Assembly (NCBI GenBank): GCA_036488085.1 | Contig: DASXHZ010000043.1 | Location: 1 to 64,000, forward strand | Direction: 5' to 3' | Source: DASXHZ01 sp036488085 | GTDB taxonomy: Bacteria; Acidobacteriota; Thermoanaerobaculia; Gp7-AA8 | Length of the DNA stretch: 64,000 nucleotides | Part shown: piece by piece, positions 58,249 to 64,000 of the stretch | How positions within the stretch are numbered: the stretch's first letter is position 1 | How the letters are laid out: each line of letters starts with the position of its first letter | Position numbers and translations under genes: made by a program | Notes under the pieces: generated by a model | Databases searched by the model: none | Told to the model about the DNA's origin: nothing | Seen by the model: the letters and a program-made list of their open reading frames with translations, nothing else

Positions 58249-59610
58249 TCACTTCTCGCTACTTTCACGTCTGCGCTCGGCCGCGATTCGGCGTACCGCC
58301 TCCAGCATGGCGTCGATGTGGCGCTTCTCGGTCGCGGGATTGATGACGGTGATGCGGAGGACGCGCCGGCCTTTCAGCATCGTCGACGTGATCCACGCCT
58401 CCCCGCTCCGGATCAGCTCTTCCCGGACGCGGTGATTCAGCTCGTCGGACCCGCGGAGACGGAAGCAGAAGATGTTGAAGAGCGGCTCGTGCATCGCCTC
58501 GAGGCCGTCGGACTCGCGCACCCGCTCATACGCGTAGCGCGTCACGTCGGTCACCTTCTCCAGCGCCGCGGCGAAGCCTTCGCGGCCGATCATCTTCAGC
58601 GTCAGCCACAGCTTGATGGCGTCCGCACGTTTGGAGCACTGGATCGTCATCGCGCCGATGTTTTCCTGCTCGCGTTCGGCGTGGAAGAGATATGGCGCGT
58701 CGGCTTGGAAGGCGCGGCGCAACCAGACGCCGTCGCGGACGAATACCGCGCCGTGGGAGAGCGGCATCCAGAGCATCTTGTGCGGGTCCCACGCGAACGA
58801 GTCGGCCCGGTCGATCCCTTTAACTAGAGGCGCGAGGCGCTCGCTCAGCAGCACCGAAGCGCCGTGCGCGGCGTCGACGTGCAGCCAGACGTCACGCGCG
58901 ATGTCGCGGATGGCGACGAGGTCGTCGAACGCACCGGTCGCGGTCGAACCGGCGGTGGCGACGACGGCGAGGACGTTCTCGCCGTGATGCCGTAGCACCG
59001 CATGCAGCTCGTCGACGTCCATTCGATGCTCGTCGTCGGTCTCGATCTTCTCGACGTCCTCGATCCCCATGATCGCGGCCGCACGCGCGACGGAGTAGTG
59101 CGCGTCGGCGGACGTGACGATCACCGGCCGCTCGCCGCCGCGCGCGAGCCACCACGCACGCGCCGCGAGGAGCGCCGTCAGGTTCGCCGCGGAGCCGCCC
59201 GAGACCGCGGTCCCCTCCGATTCGGGGGGATAGCCGGCGAGATCGGCGAGCCACCGGATCACCTCGCGCTCGATGACGGTGCCGATGGGGCTCATCTCCC
59301 ATACGGCGGTCGAGTTGTTGAGCGCCGAGATGACGAAGTCGGCGATCACGGATGGTGCAAACGGAGGGCAGACCTGGTGGCCGATGTAGGACGGATGATG
59401 AAGCTGGATCGATTTCTCGGCGACGAGTCGCACGAGATCGGCCCGCGAAGCCGCCGGCGCCCTACCGAGACGGACCAGATCGCGTAGCTCCTCGAACGGC
59501 GTCCAGTCGACGACGGGCCGCTGCTCGATGTTCTGCACGTGATCGAAAACGAGATCGACCACTTCATGCGCGAAACGCCGCGCGTCGTCGTCGAAACTTT
59601 CGATCGGCAT
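58249..59610 (-). CDS. PLP-dependent group II decarboxylase
   Basis: 453 residues, fold type I PLP enzyme of the aromatic-amino-acid/glutamate decarboxylase family. HHPSYIGHQVCPPFAPSVIA and VSGGSAANLTALLAAR are family landmarks, HVDAAHGAS holds the PLP-ring aspartate, and SFAWDPHKMLWMP holds the Schiff-base lysine. ATG at 59610 gives the usual length; the longer frame upstream is a shadow of the MFS gene. The substrate could be tyrosine, DOPA, tryptophan or diaminobutyrate. Divergent from the MFS gene with a 28-bp gap. Confidence 0.9.
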   Translation of the reverse strand: MPIESFDDDARRFAHEVVDLVFDHVQNIEQRPVVDWTPFEELRDLVRLGRAPAASRADLVRLVAEKSIQLHHPSYIGHQVCPPFAPSVIADFVISALNNSTAVWEMSPIGTVIEREVIRWLADLAGYPPESEGTAVSGGSAANLTALLAARAWWLARGGERPVIVTSADAHYSVARAAAIMGIEDVEKIETDDEHRMDVDELHAVLRHHGENVLAVVATAGSTATGAFDDLVAIRDIARDVWLHVDAAHGASVLLSERLAPLVKGIDRADSFAWDPHKMLWMPLSHGAVFVRDGVWLRRAFQADAPYLFHAEREQENIGAMTIQCSKRADAIKLWLTLKMIGREGFAAALEKVTDVTRYAYERVRESDGLEAMHEPLFNIFCFRLRGSDELNHRVREELIRSGEAWITSTMLKGRRVLRITVINPATEKRHIDAMLEAVRRIAAERRRESSEK

Positions 59611-59638
59611 CGGCGCGCGATTGTAGGACACTGCGCCG

Positions 59639-60844
59639 GTGGAAACGCCCGGCGCGCTCCGCGCCCTCGTTCTCCTCGCGGCGGGGGAGCTGCTCGCGAT
59701 GGGACTCTGGTTCGGCGTGTCCGCCGTCGGCCCGCAGATCGCCGCCGAGTGGCATCTCGACGCCGACACGACTGCCTGGCTGACGCTCTCGGTGCAGCTC
59801 GGGTTCGTCGCCGGGACGCTGCTGAGCGCCCTCCTGAACCTCGCCGACGTCATCAGCGCGCGCCGTCTGTTCGCCCTCACCGCGTTCCTCGCCGCGATCG
59901 TGAACGCGCTCCTCGCCGCATTCGTCCACACCGCCGGCGCCGCGATCGTCCTCCGCTTCCTCACCGGAGCGTTTCTCGCCGGCGTCTACCCGCCCGGCAT
60001 GAAGCTCGTCGCGACCTGGTTTCGCAGGTCCCGCGGCCTCGGGCTCGGCGTCATCGTCGGCGCGCTCACGCTCGGCAAAGCGTCGCCGTATCTCGTCAAT
60101 GCGTTCGGGTCGTCTAACTGGCGCACAAACGTCGGCTTCGCCTCGGTCGTCGCGACCCTCGGCGCGCTGATCGTGGCGCTGTTCGTCCGCGAAGGTCCGT
60201 ACGCGCTGCCGAATCAGCCATTCGACTTCTCGCAGATGACGCAGGTCGTCCGCAACCGCGGCGTGCGGCTCGCCAACTTCGGCTACTTCGGCCACATGTG
60301 GGAGCTGTACGCGATGTGGACGTGGGTGCCGGCGATGATGCGCGCCAGCGTTGCGAAGAGCGGCGATGCGCCGCTGCTCGCCGAGATCGGCTCATTCCTC
60401 GTCATTGGCAGCGGCGCGATCGGATCCGTCACCGCCGGACGGCTCGCCGACCGCATCGGACGCACGGTCGTTGCTTCCGCCGCGATGGCGATCAGCGGCA
60501 CGTGCTGCGTCGTCATCGGCGCACTTTTCGGCGGCTCGGCGATACCGCTCCTGGTCGTCGCCGCGATCTGGGGCGCCACGGTCGTCGCTGACTCAGCGCA
60601 ATTCTCGGCCTGCGTCACGGAGCTCGGCGACCCGCGCTACATCGGCACCGCGCTGACGATGCAGACGTGCATCGGCTTCCTCTTGACGACGGTTTCGATC
60701 CGCCTCATGCCGCTCCTCGTCGACCGATTCACCTGGCACTACGCCTTTGCCGCCCTCGCCATCGGCCCCATCCTCGGCATCATCGCCATGCTCCGTCTGC
60801 GCGGTCTCCCCGAGGCCGCGCGCATCGCGCAGGGACGCCGGTAA
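59639..60844 (+). CDS. MFS transporter
   Basis: 401 residues from a GTG at 59639, 12 predicted helices. LLAMGLWFGVSAVGPQIAAE begins helix 1, GAFLAGVYPPGMKLVATWF carries the helix 4-5 signature, and GRLADRIGRTVVASAAM is the MFS motif A-like loop. Resembles the nitrate/cyanate (NarK/CynX) branch. It is divergent from the decarboxylase, so it could move that enzyme's substrate or amine product. Substrate not determined. Confidence 0.85.
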   Translation: METPGALRALVLLAAGELLAMGLWFGVSAVGPQIAAEWHLDADTTAWLTLSVQLGFVAGTLLSALLNLADVISARRLFALTAFLAAIVNALLAAFVHTAGAAIVLRFLTGAFLAGVYPPGMKLVATWFRRSRGLGLGVIVGALTLGKASPYLVNAFGSSNWRTNVGFASVVATLGALIVALFVREGPYALPNQPFDFSQMTQVVRNRGVRLANFGYFGHMWELYAMWTWVPAMMRASVAKSGDAPLLAEIGSFLVIGSGAIGSVTAGRLADRIGRTVVASAAMAISGTCCVVIGALFGGSAIPLLVVAAIWGATVVADSAQFSACVTELGDPRYIGTALTMQTCIGFLLTTVSIRLMPLLVDRFTWHYAFAALAIGPILGIIAMLRLRGLPEAARIAQGRR

Positions 60845-60860
60845 TCGCTACACTTCCTTC

Positions 60861-62444
60861 ATGAAAACTGGGATCGCGGTCGCCCTTCTCTGCACGGCGT
60901 CGGCCGTCTTCGCGCAGATGCCGGAGCACCACCACGACGCGGAGCCGGCCGGATTCGGGAAGGTGTCGTTCCCGATTTCGTGCGCGGCCGGGACGCAGGA
61001 GGCGTTTACGAAAGCGGTCGCGCAGCTCCACTCATTTGCATACGAAGATGCGGAGACGGCGTTCAACGCGATCGCGGCGCGCGATCCGAAGTGTGGAATC
61101 GCGTGGTGGGGCGTGGCCATGACGAACTACCACCCGGTGTGGCCCTCGCCCTACTCCCCTGCGGAGCTCAAACGCGGAATCACGGCCGCGAAGAACGCGG
61201 AGGCCGCCGGCGCGACTACGCCGCGCGAGCGCGCCTACATCGACGCGATCGCGACGTTCTACCGCGACGCGGACAAGCTCGACCTCAACACGCGGGCTCG
61301 TGCATACGAAGCGAAGACGGTGGCGCTTACGGCGCAGTATCCGGACGACGACGAGGCGGCGATCTTCTACGGGCTCTCCCTGGTCGCGCACGGCATGTCG
61401 ATGCCGACCGACAAGACTTACACGTATCAGAAGAAGGCGGCGGCCATCTTCAACGGGCTTCTCGCCAAGCATCCCGACCACCCCGGCATCGCGCACTACC
61501 TCATCCACAGCTTCGACTACCCGGCTCTCGCTCCCCTCGCGCTCAACGCCGCGTATGCCTACTCCAAGATCGCCCCGGCCGCGCCGCATGCGCTGCACAT
61601 GCCGTCGCACATCTTCGTCCGCCTCGGCATGTGGGACGAGACGATCGCGTCGAACCTCCGCTCCGCGGCGGCCGCAAATGCCCACGCTGCGCAGCTCCAT
61701 CCGGGCACGACGCCGTTCGATGCGCTCCACGCGTACGACTACCTGACGTACGCATACCTCCAGCGCGGCGAAGACGAGAAGGTGCACAAGCTCGTCGACG
61801 AGCTGTCCGCGTTGAAAGCGCTCGAGGTCGAAAACTTCGCCGGCTACTACGCGCTGGCCGCGATCCCGGCACGTTACGCCGTCGAGCGCCACCGCTGGAG
61901 TGAAGCCGCCGCGCTGACTGTCCCCGCCGGCTTTCCGTGGGAACGCTACGCCTACGCCGAGGCGATGACGTACTTTGCCCGCGCCCTCGGCGCTGCCCGC
62001 TCCGGCCACCCCGAACAAGCGAAAAGCGACGTCGAGCGCCTCGCCGCGCTACGCCAGAAGCTCCTCGACCAGCACAACACCTACTGGGCCGACCAGGTCG
62101 ACGTCCAGCGCCGCGCGTCGCAGGCGTGGATCGCATGGACCGAAGGCCACCACGACGACGCGCTGAACGCCATGCGCTCTGCCGCCGATCTCGAAGACTC
62201 AATGGACAAGAGCCCGGTAACCCCCGGCGCCATCGTCCCCGCACGCGAGATGCTCGGCGAAATGCTCCTCGACGGAAACCGCCCCGCCGACGCGCTGGAA
62301 GCGTTCGAGCGATCGCTGACCGAATCCCCCAACCGCCTCAATGCCCTCACTGGCGCCGCCCGCGCCGCGCAGTTGTCCGGCAACCGCACGAAAGCCGCCT
62401 CGTACTACGGGCGGGTGGCGGAACTACTGGGGCCGGCGCATTAG
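60861..62444 (+). CDS. Secreted TPR-like protein of unknown function
   Basis: 527 residues. Signal peptide MKTGIAVALLCTASAVFAQ, then helical repeats across the whole length: AVAQLHSFAYEDAETAFNAI, CGIAWWGVAMTNYHPVWPSP, HPDHPGIAHYLIHSFDYPAL, MPSHIFVRLGMWDETIASNL. This family is common as an unassigned exported TPR protein in soil bacteria. The histidine-rich start (PEHHHDAEP) and paired cysteines (residues near 42 and 74) might bind metal. ATG is 16 bp after the MFS stop, so they may be co-transcribed. Confidence 0.82.
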   Translation: MKTGIAVALLCTASAVFAQMPEHHHDAEPAGFGKVSFPISCAAGTQEAFTKAVAQLHSFAYEDAETAFNAIAARDPKCGIAWWGVAMTNYHPVWPSPYSPAELKRGITAAKNAEAAGATTPRERAYIDAIATFYRDADKLDLNTRARAYEAKTVALTAQYPDDDEAAIFYGLSLVAHGMSMPTDKTYTYQKKAAAIFNGLLAKHPDHPGIAHYLIHSFDYPALAPLALNAAYAYSKIAPAAPHALHMPSHIFVRLGMWDETIASNLRSAAAANAHAAQLHPGTTPFDALHAYDYLTYAYLQRGEDEKVHKLVDELSALKALEVENFAGYYALAAIPARYAVERHRWSEAAALTVPAGFPWERYAYAEAMTYFARALGAARSGHPEQAKSDVERLAALRQKLLDQHNTYWADQVDVQRRASQAWIAWTEGHHDDALNAMRSAADLEDSMDKSPVTPGAIVPAREMLGEMLLDGNRPADALEAFERSLTESPNRLNALTGAARAAQLSGNRTKAASYYGRVAELLGPAH

Positions 62445-62510
62445 GGACCCGCCCGGCGTGAGGCGCCCTCGCCTTCCGCTATCGCATATCGGATCGCGAG
62501 CGTAAAGGGG

Positions 62511-62577
62511 AGCGGACGTCTCGTCCGCTCATGCGCGGCGTCAGCCGCGCTATCGCGCGGCCGAGCGGACGAGACGC
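62511..62577. repeat. Double-hairpin intergenic element
   Basis: AGCGGACGTCTCGTCCGCT (62511-62529), GCGCGGCGTCAGCCGCGC (62533-62550) and a third copy of the AGCGGACGAGACG arm (to 62577). Same two-hairpin layout as at 44354 but a different sequence. It lies between the convergent TPR and hypothetical genes, and could serve as a bidirectional terminator. Confidence 0.75.
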
Positions 62578-62584
62578 GGAACGA

Positions 62585-62986
62585 TCACTCATCCAGCGGC
62601 ACGATCGGGTTGTACGCCAGCATCACGCCGGCCCACGCGACGAAGTAGCGGTCGCGGGCGACGCGGTAGCGGCGGGGGAAGCGGTCGCCGTTCGGGCGAT
62701 CGTCCTCGAAGATGTAGACGTAGCCGCCGTCCTCGAAGATGACGATGCGCCATCCTTCGTCGCGATCGTCGAAGGGGTCGTCGATCGATCCGAGGGGGAC
62801 GTCGGAGGCGCTGAAGTGGACGAGATCGCGGTCGGCGTGCTCCCAGCCCGGAAACCACGCCAGCTCCCCCTTGGCCGCGCTGACGAAGTGGACGATCTTC
62901 CCCATGTCCTCCATCTCGCGGAGCTCCACCGCGAAGTCGGGGATGACGGGGACGGTGGCGAGGTCGATGTCGTTCCAGTTGGTCAC
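62585..62986 (-). CDS. Hypothetical cytoplasmic protein
   Basis: 133 residues, acidic, no signal or helix. MTNWNDIDLATVPVIPDFAV, then GWRIVIFEDGGYVYIFEDDR and RYRVARDRYFVAWAGVMLAY. The beta-strand pattern is reminiscent of small SMI1/immunity-like folds but I do not recognise a family. It is isolated between two plus-strand genes. Codon use and composition match its surroundings, which supports a real gene. Confidence 0.7.
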   Translation of the reverse strand: MTNWNDIDLATVPVIPDFAVELREMEDMGKIVHFVSAAKGELAWFPGWEHADRDLVHFSASDVPLGSIDDPFDDRDEGWRIVIFEDGGYVYIFEDDRPNGDRFPRRYRVARDRYFVAWAGVMLAYNPIVPLDE

Positions 62987-63068
62987 GGGGTATTAAGCGT
63001 AACGCACTGTTTCGAACTCGTCGCGTCGTGTTCACAGGAGCCGCCGTTCGCCACGACATAATCGCCGC

Positions 63069-64000
63069 ATGGCGAAGCGCTGCCTGCTGGTACTGGTCAC
63101 CGTTGTCGCATCGACGTCGGTGCAAGGCGGTGCGTGGCGAGGATTCAGCTCACCCCGTCGTTATCCCGTGACCGCCAGCCGCGTCGTCATCATCCGGGAT
63201 TTGAATCGAGACGGGCGACCCGATCTCGTGCTCTCCGGGACTCAGGTCGATCAATTTGCGTCGTTTTCGATTCTCGTGAATGAAGGCGACGGCACGTTTG
63301 GAAAGGAACAACTCGTTCCAAGCGCGCTTGGCGAGAGGATCGAGGACGCCGCTGACCTCGATGGCGACGGTAGGCCCGACCTGCTCGCGTCAAACTACTT
63401 CCAGAACGGGATCTCGATCTACCGAAGCAGCGGGCCGCTCGTCTTCGGCGCTCAGGAATTTCATGGAACGGCGACCCATGGCGGTCCGTCGCAGGTCATC
63501 GACTACGACGGTGACGGCGTGCCCGACGTCGTCAGCCTTTCATTCGGCTCGGCGAATCCGGTTCGGGTGCACCTGTTCCGCGGGCGAGGCGATGGCTCGC
63601 TCGATCCAAAAGTAACGCTGGATACAGATTTGGCAGTCGGCGCGTCGGCATCGACCCGCGTGTTCAACGGAACGCTCGAAATCGTGGTCTCCGAGCGTTC
63701 CGGCAACCTCGGTCTGATCCGATTGAATAAAACGGGTATCCAGGTGGAGCGGCTCTACGCCGGCCCAGGCTTCGATCTGAGTTGCGTATTCGCTGATGTA
63801 AACGGCGACGGCGTACCCGACATCATCGACACGTCCGACGAGGTTGGTTCCGCGGAGCCGGTCTTCGTGACCCTCGGAAGTCCCGATGGAACGTTCCTCG
63901 AACGGAAGCGCATCTCGCAAGAGCGACACATGGCGTTCCCGGTGAAAGTCCGCGCTGGCGACATCGATGGCGACGGCGCCGTCGACCTGGTGATCACCGA
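63069..64000 (+). CDS. Secreted FG-GAP/VCBS-repeat protein (3' end outside window)
   Basis: The frame from ATG 63069 stays open to the window end (310 codons). Signal peptide MAKRCLLVLVTVVASTSVQG, then repeated FG-GAP blades with calcium-binding D-x-D-x-D-G loops: DLNRDGRPDLVLSG, DLDGDGRPDLLAS, DYDGDGVPDVVS, DVNGDGVPDIIDTS, DIDGDGAVDLVIT. Such beta-propellers are extracellular or periplasmic adhesion or enzyme-scaffold proteins. The complete size and any C-terminal domain are unknown. Confidence 0.87.
   Translation, partial: MAKRCLLVLVTVVASTSVQGGAWRGFSSPRRYPVTASRVVIIRDLNRDGRPDLVLSGTQVDQFASFSILVNEGDGTFGKEQLVPSALGERIEDAADLDGDGRPDLLASNYFQNGISIYRSSGPLVFGAQEFHGTATHGGPSQVIDYDGDGVPDVVSLSFGSANPVRVHLFRGRGDGSLDPKVTLDTDLAVGASASTRVFNGTLEIVVSERSGNLGLIRLNKTGIQVERLYAGPGFDLSCVFADVNGDGVPDIIDTSDEVGSAEPVFVTLGSPDGTFLERKRISQERHMAFPVKVRAGDIDGDGAVDLVIT

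Noticed and set aside
1..64000. tRNA, rRNA, transposase or phage genes
   Set aside because: None could be recognised; the intergenic gaps are short or filled by the repeats listed.

Overview
The window is GC-rich, densely coded DNA from a diderm (Gram-negative type) bacterium. A TonB-dependent receptor, several lipoproteins, a SurA-like chaperone fragment, a periplasmic DsbD system and an alpha-2-macroglobulin/penicillin-binding protein 1C pair all point to an outer membrane. The gene mix (very large DUF11 surface protein, TPR proteins, Ser/Thr kinase with receiver, many dispersed palindromic repeats) looks like Acidobacteriota or a neighbouring soil/subsurface lineage. That placement is an inference from gene content; no rRNA or tRNA gene was found to anchor it.

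Layout. 0-5 kb: secreted polysaccharide deacetylase, then a minus-strand run of glutamine-amidotransferase-like hydrolase, secreted thioredoxin/TPR protein, DsbD and a YhbY RNA-binding protein. 5-20.5 kb: an orphan DUF433 antitoxin followed by a 21-bp tandem array, then a three-gene minus-strand cluster (alpha-2-macroglobulin, PBP1C, 2,330-residue DUF11 surface protein). 20.5-33 kb: a DUF433 antitoxin with a wrecked DUF5615 toxin, CDGSH protein, a GGDEF/EAL protein, a DUF2071 protein, lipoproteins, an esterase/glycosyltransferase pair, two transport or membrane genes, rsmE, citrate synthase and a decayed VapC. 33-39 kb: the heat-shock operon hrcA-grpE-dnaK-dnaJ-prmA under a CIRCE operator. 39-44 kb: a four-gene overlapping partner-switching signalling module (PP2C phosphatase, HATPase, STAS protein, kinase-receiver). 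44-46 kb: an endonuclease III-like gene and about 0.95 kb of repeats, including a 43-bp tandem array with inverted copies at one end. 46-54 kb: a minus-strand run of NCS2 permease, TonB receptor, TPR/PhnD-like fusion, MOSC protein and RibD-like reductase. 54-64 kb: O-methyltransferase, ligA, response regulator, SpoU-type methyltransferase, PLP decarboxylase, MFS transporter, TPR protein and an FG-GAP protein that runs off the end.

The most distinctive property is the density and variety of short repeats. There are heptanucleotide-repeat palindromes of four different sequence families, each just downstream of a stop codon or inside a gene. Palindromic mini-elements are inserted in frame into coding sequences (three related copies of one family, one of another). 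There are MITE-like inverted-repeat elements, double-hairpin elements and two unrelated-looking tandem arrays. Three toxin-antitoxin relics lie within 27 kb. Together these suggest a genome that accumulates small non-autonomous repeats; no transposase gene is visible in the window.
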